Below, in pieces: positions 1-5,037 of a stretch of DNA of 5,465 nucleotides. This DNA comes from an uncultured Clostridia bacterium (GTDB lineage: Bacteria > Bacillota > Clostridia > Christensenellales > Borkfalkiaceae). Below the pieces are notes generated by a model. It made no database searches and was not told the origin of the DNA. It worked only from the letters and a program-made list of their open reading frames with translations. The DNA lies in the NCBI GenBank assembly GCA_947589335.1, contig CANPZH010000100.1, positions 1 through 5,465 on the forward strand, read 5' to 3'. How positions within the stretch are numbered: position 1 is the stretch's first letter; each line of letters starts with the position of its first letter. The position numbers were made by a program, and so were the translations under genes.

Positions 1-911
1 GTCTCCTCGATGCGGGCGGGGTGGATACGGCCGTCTGCGATGAGCTTCTCGAGCGTGAGCCGCGCGATCTCCCTTCTCACGGGGTCGAATCCCGAGAGGA
101 TGACGACTTCGGGCGTATCGTCGATGATGAGCTCGATGCCCGTTGCGTTCTCGATCGCGCGGATGTTTCTCCCCTCGCGCCCGATGATGCGGGCCTTCAT
201 GTCGTCGTTGGGAAGGGGCACGACGGAGACGGTCGTCTCCGAAGCGTGGTCGGAGGCACAGCGCTGGATGGCGAGGGTGATGATGTTCTTGGCGTTGAGA
301 TCCGCCTCATCCTTGGCCTGCTGTTCGAGGTTGCGCACCTGCACCGCGCAGTCCCGCCGCGTTTCGTCGAGGATCTCCTCGGTGAGCTGCTTCTTCGCCT
401 CCTCCTTCGTGAGCTGGGCGATGCGCTCGAGCTCCTGCGTCATGAGTTCCTGCTGGTGCGAGACCTGCTCGCGCGCCTTCTCGACCTCTTCGGTCTTCTT
501 CGTGAGATTCTTCTTCTGGTCGTCGAGGGACTGTTCCTTGCGCGCGATCTCGCTCTCGCGCTTTTCGAGGGAGTCCTCCTGACGGTTGAGACGGGCCTCC
601 ACGCGCTGCTGTTCGGCGCGCTTCTCCTTCATCTCCTGTTCGAATTCGTTTCTTCGCTTGAGATCCTGTTCCTTGGATTCTAAAATCGCTTCCTTTTTCA
701 GCTGTTTGCATTCCGCCTGCGCGTTTGCAAGCATCTCCTCCACCTTTTGGGAGGTCTCGTCGAGCTTCCGCTCGGACCTTTTCTTGGAAACTTGTTTCAG
801 AATATACCATGTGACGGCGCCGCCGATCGCAAGCCCGACGAGGGGCAGGACGACGAACAGGGCGATCGCCCAACCGTCCACCGCAAGGAGCAGGCCGATA
901 AACCGGTTCAT
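1..911 (-). CDS. rny: Ribonuclease Y, N-terminal part (3' end beyond window)
   Basis: This is the first 303 codons of RNase Y, the membrane-anchored endoribonuclease that starts mRNA decay in many Bacillota. The ATG at 911-909 follows AAGGAGG (928-922) by 10 bases. Residues 15-38 form a hydrophobic membrane anchor. Residues 45-200 are a long charged helical stretch rich in E, K, Q and R, as expected for the family's coiled coil. A KH RNA-binding domain follows, with the family hallmark RIIGREGRNIRAIE at 241-254. The reading frame is still open at base 1, so the catalytic HD domain lies outside the window. The full-length family is about 520 residues, so roughly 60 percent is visible. The gene has its own consensus promoter (993-1021) and is separated from the upstream glucosidase by a strong hairpin, so it is probably transcribed independently. 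Identification is very secure; the integrity of the missing half cannot be judged. Confidence 0.96.
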   Translation of the reverse strand, partial: MNRFIGLLLAVDGWAIALFVVLPLVGLAIGGAVTWYILKQVSKKRSERKLDETSQKVEEMLANAQAECKQLKKEAILESKEQDLKRRNEFEQEMKEKRAEQQRVEARLNRQEDSLEKRESEIARKEQSLDDQKKNLTKKTEEVEKAREQVSHQQELMTQELERIAQLTKEEAKKQLTEEILDETRRDCAVQVRNLEQQAKDEADLNAKNIITLAIQRCASDHASETTVSVVPLPNDDMKARIIGREGRNIRAIENATGIELIIDDTPEVVILSGFDPVRREIARLTLEKLIADGRIHPARIEE

Positions 912-921
912 GTTTCTTCAG

Positions 922-928
922 CCTCCTT
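922..928 (-). promoter_or_regulatory. Ribosome binding site of rny
   Basis: The minus strand reads AAGGAGG, a full anti-16S match, 10 bases before the ATG at 911. It fixes the rny start. The spacing is slightly longer than for the other two genes whose starts are visible (6 and 7 bases). Confidence 0.85.
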
Positions 929-955
929 GGGAATGATTTGACTTATCCTTTCAGA

Positions 956-972
956 ATACCCCTAAAGGGCAT
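956..972 (-). other. Small hairpin in the rny leader
   Basis: On the minus strand ATGCCC (972-967) can pair with GGGTAT (961-956) around a 5-base loop, giving six pairs including one G-U. It lies in the inferred rny 5' leader, about 28 bases before the Shine-Dalgarno sequence. It is too small to call a riboswitch, and its function is unknown. Confidence 0.35.
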
Positions 973-992
973 AGTTAGACATTGTCGCCTTT

Positions 993-1021
993 ATTATAGT
1001 ATCATTCCCTCCGTTTGTCAA
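993..1021 (-). promoter_or_regulatory. Consensus sigma-A promoter for rny
   Basis: On the minus strand, TTGACA (1021-1016) and TATAAT (998-993) are separated by exactly 17 bases, a perfect match to the vegetative sigma-A (sigma-70) consensus. Transcription would start near 986, giving a leader of about 75 bases before the rny ATG. An A-rich tract (1069-1055) lies further upstream, beyond the usual UP-element position. The promoter indicates strong, apparently constitutive expression of rny independent of the genes upstream. Start site and strength are inferred, not measured. Confidence 0.9.
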
Positions 1022-1076
1022 CCGATTCACAGACAGTTTCTCGGGAGCGATGTGAAAATTTTTCTTTTTGGAAGGA

Positions 1077-1107
1077 CGCCGCCCCGCAACTCGGTTGCGG
1101 GGCGGCG
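1077..1107 (-). terminator. GC-rich hairpin after the glucosidase gene, possible terminator
   Basis: CGCCGCCCCGCAAC (1077-1090) and GTTGCGGGGCGGCG (1094-1107) pair perfectly over 14 bases around a 3-base loop. The hairpin begins 7 bases after the TGA stop of the GH1 gene. This position, and the fresh promoter just downstream, suggest a transcript end. The bases following the stem on the minus strand read TCCTTCC and then an A-rich run, not a proper U-tract. It is therefore a non-canonical terminator or a 3'-end stabilising or processing hairpin. Confidence 0.5.
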
Positions 1108-1114
1108 GGAACGG

Positions 1115-2455
1115 TCACCGGAAGATCTCTTCGCCGTTGGTCTCGATGACCTTTTTATAGAAGTAGGCGCTCTTCTTGGGGGTGCGTTCGAGCGAATCGG
1201 GGTCGAAATGCACGAGCCCGAATTTCTTGGAGAACCCCTCCGCCCACTCGAAGTTGTCGTACAGCGTCCAATAGAAGTACCCCTCGACCGGGGCCTCCTG
1301 CGCCGCGCGGTGCAGGGCGCGCAGGTACCGCTTCAAAAAGTCGATGCGGCTGTCGTCGTTGATCCTGCCGTCGAGATCCTTCCACTCCGAGAGCGCGACC
1401 CCGTCCTCCGTGTAGACGATGGGAAGGCCGTACCGTTCAAAGATGAACTTGGGGCCGTAATACATCACGTCGGGATAGACGTTCCAGCGGGTGTCCGTCT
1501 TGGGGACGGAGGGCGACGGGACGACCTCCTTCAAGGCGCCGTTCTCCTTCGTCACATAGTTTCCCGAATAGGTGTTCAGGCCGACGAAATCGAGCTTGCT
1601 CGCGATGAGCGCCATGTCCTCTGCGGACGGGCGGAACCCGTTCCGTTCGAACCATGCGAGATAGTCCGCGGGATATTCCCCCTTGAGGAGAGGATCGAGC
1701 CAGAGCGCGGGGCCGCCGAAATCTTCATGGCAGCGGAAGGTCTCCGTCTTCGCGAGTTCATAGTCCTCCTCCCGATAGGGCAGGAAGGGCCAGTATGCCT
1801 GCGCCGTGCCGATCTTCACGTCTCCCGCGATCGCGCGGATCTTCTTCTCGGCGAGCCCGCACCCCAAAAGGACGTGATGGGCAGCGGGAATGACCTCGCC
1901 CGCGGGCCGCTTCAGGAAGGGAGCATGCCCGCCCGTGAAGTGCCCGAGCCCGATAAAGCACTCCGGTTCGTTGATGAGGATGAAGTGTTTGACGTAGGGC
2001 TTGAAGAGCTCCGCGCACACCGCGGCGTAGTTTTCGAACCACTTCGGGCTCTCGGGATTGAGCCAGCCCCCCTTCAGATAGAGCGCATAGGGATAGTCCC
2101 AGTGGAAGAGGGTGACCCAGGGCTCGATGCCTGCCTTCTTCAGCTCTTCGAGCAATTCAAGGTAAAACCGTTTGCCGTCTTCGGAGATCTTGCCCGTCCC
2201 GTCCGGGATGAGCCTCGCCCAGTTGACGGAGAAGCGGTATGCCCTGATCCCGAGCTCCTTCATGAGCTTTACGTCCTCGCGGAAGCGGTGGTAGTGGTCG
2301 CAGCCGACGTCCCCCTTGTGTCCCTCGAAGATCCTGCCCGCGGTCGCGGAGCCGACGTCCCAGACGTTGAGCCCCTTGTCCGCCTCGAAGGCGCCCCCTT
2401 CGATCTGATAGGACGCCGTTGCGACGCCCCAAGTGAAATTCTTGATGAATGCCAT
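1115..2455 (-). CDS. Glycoside hydrolase family 1, probable beta-glucosidase
   Basis: This 446-residue protein has the usual length for a GH1 retaining beta-glycosidase, which releases terminal beta-linked sugars such as glucose from cellobiose or aryl glucosides. The family N-terminal signature is at 8-20 (FTWGVATASYQIE). Other family motifs are FHWD (117-120), the acid/base motif NEP with Glu163, GLNTYS (292-297), the nucleophile motif YTEDG with Glu350, and LYDNFEW (398-404). Glu403-Trp404 is the pair that contacts the sugar in non-phosphorylated substrates, and the Ser/Lys/Tyr signature of 6-phospho-beta-glucosidases is not evident. A plain beta-glucosidase (BglA/BglB type) is therefore favoured. 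No signal peptide is visible, so the enzyme should be cytoplasmic. The ATG follows AAGGAGG by 6 bases. It starts 54 bases after nadE with no clear promoter between, implying co-transcription. The nucleophile loop reads TEDG rather than the usual TENG. Exact substrate (glucoside, galactoside or fucoside) cannot be settled. Confidence 0.94.
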   Translation of the reverse strand: MAFIKNFTWGVATASYQIEGGAFEADKGLNVWDVGSATAGRIFEGHKGDVGCDHYHRFREDVKLMKELGIRAYRFSVNWARLIPDGTGKISEDGKRFYLELLEELKKAGIEPWVTLFHWDYPYALYLKGGWLNPESPKWFENYAAVCAELFKPYVKHFILINEPECFIGLGHFTGGHAPFLKRPAGEVIPAAHHVLLGCGLAEKKIRAIAGDVKIGTAQAYWPFLPYREEDYELAKTETFRCHEDFGGPALWLDPLLKGEYPADYLAWFERNGFRPSAEDMALIASKLDFVGLNTYSGNYVTKENGALKEVVPSPSVPKTDTRWNVYPDVMYYGPKFIFERYGLPIVYTEDGVALSEWKDLDGRINDDSRIDFLKRYLRALHRAAQEAPVEGYFYWTLYDNFEWAEGFSKKFGLVHFDPDSLERTPKKSAYFYKKVIETNGEEIFR

Positions 2456-2461
2456 TGTTTT

Positions 2462-2468
2462 CCTCCTT
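2462..2468 (-). promoter_or_regulatory. Ribosome binding site of the GH1 gene
   Basis: The minus strand reads AAGGAGG, 6 bases before the ATG at 2455, which supports that start codon. It is the only clear expression signal in the 54-base gap after nadE. Confidence 0.85.
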
Positions 2469-2487
2469 ATCGCACGCTTTCGCGCTG

Positions 2488-2505
2488 CCGTCCCATGCGG
2501 GACGG
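2488..2505 (-). other. Intercistronic hairpin between nadE and the GH1 gene
   Basis: CCGTCCC (2488-2494) and GGGACGG (2499-2505) form a 7-base perfect stem with a 4-base loop, starting 4 bases after the nadE TAA stop. No U-run follows on the minus strand, so termination is unlikely. A short second stem, CGC-GAAA-GCG with a GNRA-type loop, lies at 2484-2475. These may tune mRNA stability or the relative expression of the two genes; this is inference. Confidence 0.45.
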
Positions 2506-2509
2506 ATGG

Positions 2510-4420
2510 TTACAGATCCTCCGCCCGCCCGATCCAGAGCTCGCCCGAAGCGTCGCTCGGCATGCGCCAGTCCGCGCGGGGGGAAAGGGAGACCGAGCCG
2601 ACTTTCACGCCGTCCGGAATGCAGTTCCGCTTGAATTGCTGCGCAAAGAACCGCTTGTAGAACACCACCAGCCACTTCTTGAGCTCCTCGCGGCTGTACT
2701 TTTCCGAAAAGGCGCGCTCTGCGAGATACATCGTCTTTTCGGGAGAGTCCCCTCTCCTGAGAAAGCTCCACAGATAGAAGTCGTGCAGCTCGTAGGGACC
2801 GACGAGGTCCTCCGTCTTCTGCGCGATGCCTCCCCTCTCGTCCGGCGGCAGCAGTTCGGGGGAGATCTCGGTGCTCAGGATGGATTTCAATACGACCTCC
2901 ATCCTCCCGCCGAGCCGCTTTGCCTCATAGGCGACGAGGGACTTCACGAGCGTCTTGGGCACCGAGGAGTTGACCGCATACATGCTCATATGGTCGCCGT
3001 TGTAGGTGCACCAGCCGAGCGCGAGCTCGCTCAGATCTCCCGTGCCGATGACGAGCCCGCCCGTCTCGTTGGCGATGTCCATCAGGATCATCGTGCGGTA
3101 TCTCGCCTGCGCGTTTTCGTATGCCGTATCCCGCTCTTCGGGGTCGTGCCCGATGTCGCGGAAGTGCTTGTTCACCGTCCCGCCGATGGGCACGCTGCGG
3201 ATGGTCACCCCCGCCGCCTGCATGACCGACATCGCGTTGTTCCTCGTCTTCAGGGAGGTCCCGAAGCCGGGCATCGTCACCGCGATGACGTCTTCGCGGT
3301 CCTTGCCGAGCAGGTCGAAGGCGCGGCAGGTGACGAGGAGCGCGAGCGCGGAGTCGAGCCCGCCCGAGACGCCGATGACCGCCGTCTTGCTATGGGTGTG
3401 CGAGAGCCGCTTTGCAAGCGCCGCCGACTGCATGGAGAGGATGAGCCCGCACCGCCGCTCGAGCTCTCTGCCCTGCGGCACGAAGGGAAGCTGCGGGAAT
3501 TTGCGCAGGGTGAGGTCGCCCTCGCCCACAAATTCGGCGTCGATCCAATCGTCGTCCCCGTCTTCACGGAACGTATTGAGTTTTCTGCGCTCATGGAGGA
3601 GGAAACCGACGTCCGCTTCCGCCTCTGCGGTCTCGCCCGAGAAGGGCAGACTCTCCGCAAGGCAGACGCCGTTTTCATAGATGAGACCGTTGCCCGCAAA
3701 GACCATGTCCGAGGTGCTCTCCCCCATGCCCGCGTCGGCATAGACGTAGGCGCAGAGATTCTTGCCCGACTGCGCGGCAAGGAGAGTCTTGCGGTACTCC
3801 CGCTTCCCGATCGTCTCGTTGGAGGCGGAGAGGTTGACGATGACCGTCGCGCCGCGGCTTGCAAGCCGCACGGAGGGAGATTCGGGCGCCCAGAGATCCT
3901 CGCAGATTTCGCAGCCGACGGCGACCCCGGGATAATTCACGTCGCGGAAGATAAGTCCGGCGGAAAATGCCGTGCCGTCGTCGTCATCCTTGCCGAAGGA
4001 GTGCCATGAGATCCTCTCGGGCGCGGGAGAGAAGTAGCGTTCCTCGTAAAATTCGTTGTAATTGGGGAGATGGGTCTTGGGCACGAGCCCCAGGATCTCG
4101 CCGCCCGAGAGCGCCGCCGCGCAGTTGTAGAGCTTTCCCCCATGGCTGAGCGGCAGCCCGACGAAGACGAGCATCCTCTTGTCCTCCGTCCCCTTCGCGA
4201 CCGCCCTGAGCGCCTCGAGACAGCCGTCCAAAAGGGTCTGCCGGAGGAAGAGATCGCCGCAGGTGTAGCCCGAGAGACACAGCTCGGGAAAGACGAGCAG
4301 TTCCGTCCCCTTTGCGGCTTGCTCTTCGATGATCTCCACGATCTTTTTTGCGTTGAAAGCGGGATCGGCGACCCTCATCTCCGGGCTCGCCGCCGCGACC
4401 TTCAAAAATCCGTGTTTCAT
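2510..4420 (-). CDS. nadE: Glutamine-dependent NAD+ synthetase
   Basis: The enzyme carries out the last step of NAD+ biosynthesis in the cytoplasm, amidating nicotinic acid adenine dinucleotide with ATP and ammonia taken from glutamine. The 636-residue protein has two parts. The N-terminal nitrilase-like glutaminase domain (about 1-280) carries the Glu-Lys-Cys triad: Glu46 in FPELCLSGYT, Lys115 in PKTHLPNYNEF and Cys173 in CEICEDLW. The C-terminal ATP-pyrophosphatase synthetase domain (about 320-636) has the P-loop SGGLDS at 352-357 and the conserved GTGDLSELALGW at 459-470. Length and layout match the long bacterial form with a built-in glutaminase, rather than the short ammonia-only NadE. 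The ATG follows AAGGAG by 7 bases, and that site overlaps a 16-base palindrome. Upstream lies a repeat-rich gap with no strong promoter, so it may be read from a weak local promoter or from recA. The downstream GH1 gene is probably in the same transcript. All key residues seen are intact. Confidence 0.97.
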   Translation of the reverse strand: MKHGFLKVAAASPEMRVADPAFNAKKIVEIIEEQAAKGTELLVFPELCLSGYTCGDLFLRQTLLDGCLEALRAVAKGTEDKRMLVFVGLPLSHGGKLYNCAAALSGGEILGLVPKTHLPNYNEFYEERYFSPAPERISWHSFGKDDDDGTAFSAGLIFRDVNYPGVAVGCEICEDLWAPESPSVRLASRGATVIVNLSASNETIGKREYRKTLLAAQSGKNLCAYVYADAGMGESTSDMVFAGNGLIYENGVCLAESLPFSGETAEAEADVGFLLHERRKLNTFREDGDDDWIDAEFVGEGDLTLRKFPQLPFVPQGRELERRCGLILSMQSAALAKRLSHTHSKTAVIGVSGGLDSALALLVTCRAFDLLGKDREDVIAVTMPGFGTSLKTRNNAMSVMQAAGVTIRSVPIGGTVNKHFRDIGHDPEERDTAYENAQARYRTMILMDIANETGGLVIGTGDLSELALGWCTYNGDHMSMYAVNSSVPKTLVKSLVAYEAKRLGGRMEVVLKSILSTEISPELLPPDERGGIAQKTEDLVGPYELHDFYLWSFLRRGDSPEKTMYLAERAFSEKYSREELKKWLVVFYKRFFAQQFKRNCIPDGVKVGSVSLSPRADWRMPSDASGELWIGRAEDL

Positions 4421-4427
4421 ATTCTTT

Positions 4428-4433
4428 CTCCTT
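4428..4433 (-). promoter_or_regulatory. Ribosome binding site of nadE
   Basis: The minus strand reads AAGGAG, 7 bases before the ATG at 4420. Its first four bases are the end of the palindrome at 4430-4445, so in the mRNA they could be base-paired. Confidence 0.8.
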
Positions 4434-4445
4434 ATTATAATAAGG
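4430..4445. promoter_or_regulatory. 16-base perfect palindrome over the nadE ribosome binding site
   Basis: CCTTATTATAATAAGG is its own reverse complement. On the minus strand it ends inside the Shine-Dalgarno sequence and contains TATAAT. It could be an operator for a dimeric repressor, a -10 element of a promoter giving a very short leader, or an RNA stem hiding AAGG. No good -35 hexamer is seen 16-18 bases upstream of the TATAAT. The palindrome is certain; its role is inference. Confidence 0.5.
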
Positions 4446-4490
4446 TATATTGCTTAAGGTACGCGTTATTGAGAATGGTTGCGCATTCAA

Positions 4491-4538
4491 CCCCTTGCTG
4501 TCCCCTTGAGGGGAAAGTCCCAGAAGGGGCAAAGGGGT
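4491..4538 (+). repeat. Intergenic repeat, copy A
   Basis: This copy begins CCCCTTGCTGTCCC, then a mini-hairpin CCCC-TTGA-GGGG (4502-4513), then AAAGTCCC and a GGGG-rich tail. The reverse complement of 4752-4806 begins CCTCTTGCTGTCCC, also followed by a mini-hairpin and AAAGTACCC, so the two are inverted copies of one family. A frame through this copy gives a short GKVPEGAKG string, and the other copy gives GKVPERSEG, but neither belongs to a credible protein. Confidence 0.7.
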
Positions 4539-4540
4539 GT

Positions 4541-4602
4541 CGTCAGTCCGACATTGCCCTCCTACGTCATTCCGACGTGCTTCTCTCTACGTCATTCCGA
4601 CG
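4541..4602 (+). repeat. Three tandem CGTCAKTCCGAC units
   Basis: CGTCAGTCCGAC (4541-4552) and CGTCATTCCGAC (4565-4576 and 4590-4601) recur at steps of 24 and 25 bases. The last two share the 15-mer TACGTCATTCCGACG (4563-4577 and 4588-4602). The third unit is also the left arm of the palindrome at 4588-4659. The spacers between units differ, so this is not a CRISPR-style array. Confidence 0.7.
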
Positions 4603-4659
4603 ACCGAAGGGAGGAGGAATCTAAGGCCGAGATTCCTCACATTCGTTCGGAATGACGTA
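4588..4659. repeat. Long imperfect palindrome with GTCATTCC / GGAATGAC ends
   Basis: The outer arms TACGTCATTCCGA (4588-4600) and TCGGAATGACGTA (4647-4659) match perfectly over 13 bases. The inner arms GAGGAATCT (4614-4622) and AGATTCCTC (4630-4638) match over 9 bases around a 7-base loop, AAGGCCG. Either strand could form a long bulged hairpin. It resembles dispersed intergenic palindromes of the REP type; I cannot confirm genomic copy number. No U-run follows on the minus strand, so it is not a typical terminator. Confidence 0.75.
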
Positions 4660-4686
4660 TTTAGGAAGCGCGGGGCGCTCCCCCTG

Positions 4687-4732
4687 CCTTGGCGCCCCTC
4701 TTAGGGGAGCTGTCGCGGAGCAACTGAGGGGT
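4687..4732 (+). repeat. Intergenic repeat, diverged copy B
   Basis: This stretch repeats the architecture of copies A and C: a CTTG start, a hairpin CCCCT-CTT-AGGGG (4695-4707), then a GAGC-containing segment ending in GAGGGG. It best matches the reverse complement of copy C, with several differences. Copies B and C face each other, joined by GGGTTTT (4729-4735) and AAAACCC (4748-4754) around a 12-base loop, so 4687-4806 could fold into one large irregular hairpin. Confidence 0.55.
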
Positions 4733-4751
4733 TTTCGAAAGTTTGTTAAAA

Positions 4752-4806
4752 CCCTTTCCCCCTCGCTGCGCTCGGGTACTTTCCCTTTCAGGGACAGCAA
4801 GAGGGT
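4752..4806 (-). repeat. Intergenic repeat, copy C (inverted relative to A)
   Basis: Read on the minus strand, this copy starts CCCTCTTGCTGTCCC, has a mini-hairpin CCC-TGAAA-GGG, then AAAGTACCCGAGCGC and a GGGGG-rich tail. It is the inverted partner of copy A. Together they bracket the tandem units, the palindrome and copy B, so 4491-4806 looks like a composite with imperfect terminal inverted repeats. No target-site duplication is evident at the outer edges. Confidence 0.7.
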
Positions 4807-4915
4807 GGGACTGCTTCCCAAAATTACTTCCGCGAGCAGAACCACGCTTCTGCGCTGCGGGACTGCATTTGCGCGATACCTCGCGCTTCGTGTCCGATGA
4901 AACGAACAAGAGGAC
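4807..4915. other. Non-coding stretch with no assigned function
   Basis: There is no credible gene here: the open frames are short, lack a convincing ribosome binding site and run through repeat sequence. A small hairpin, GCAGAA (4836-4841) with TTCTGC (4848-4853), is the only clear structure. I see no promoter I would defend for nadE in this stretch. Confidence 0.5.
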
Positions 4916-5028
4916 CAAATAGGTTAAAGCGCAGGAGCACGTTTCTTCACGGCGATTTCTTTCGACGCGCGCGGCGCGCCGCTTGCGGCAAGCCCGCAAG
5001 CAAGCAAGAAATCGCGTGAACCTATTTG
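4916..5028 (-). other. Long interrupted hairpin just after recA
   Basis: CAAATAGGTT (4916-4925) matches AACCTATTTG (5019-5028). CACG plus CGATTTCTT (4948-4961, with one extra G) matches AAGAAATCGCGTG (5006-5018). The left arm equals the right arm apart from about 22 extra bases at 4926-4947 and that single G. The interior holds a perfect 8-base hairpin, GCTTGCGG (4981-4988) with CCGCAAGC (4994-5001), and a GC-only palindrome at 4971-4982. It begins 9 bases after the recA stop. It has no U-tract on the exit side (4915 downward), so it may be a factor-dependent terminator, a protective 3' structure or another repeat. Confidence 0.6.
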
Positions 5029-5037
5029 CGAAATTTT

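Noticed and set aside
10..936. Plus-strand open frames of 190, 220 and 116 codons over rny
   Set aside because: They are shadows antisense to the coiled-coil coding part of RNase Y, whose minus-strand frame carries the clear family motifs.
912..992. A riboswitch in the rny leader
   Set aside because: The leader is only about 75 bases and shows a single 6-pair stem, with no motif of a known riboswitch class that I can recognise.
938..4009. A 1023-codon plus-strand open frame antisense to the GH1 gene and most of nadE
   Set aside because: It is in exact codon register opposite both genes, so it can only be broken by TTA, CTA or TCA codons in the sense genes, which this G/C-ending codon usage nearly avoids. 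It ends where nadE uses TCA for Ser138. It has no recognisable domain, and both sense genes are clear conserved families.
4541..4602. Possible CRISPR array or iteron origin from the tandem units
   Set aside because: There are only three short units with an effective 12-15-base repeat and roughly 10-13-base spacers, one unit carrying a mismatch, and no cas or replication genes. Dispersed-repeat origin fits better.
4070..4624. A 184-codon plus-strand open frame running out of the nadE antisense into the repeat region
   Set aside because: Its first half is the reverse complement of nadE and its second half is repeat copy A plus the tandem units. There is no independent coding evidence.
4621..4999. 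Short minus-strand open frames of 74 and 112 codons in the recA-nadE gap
   Set aside because: They are translations of the repeat copies and the palindrome, giving strings such as GKVPERSEG and VIPNECEESRP. No credible ribosome binding site or domain supports them.
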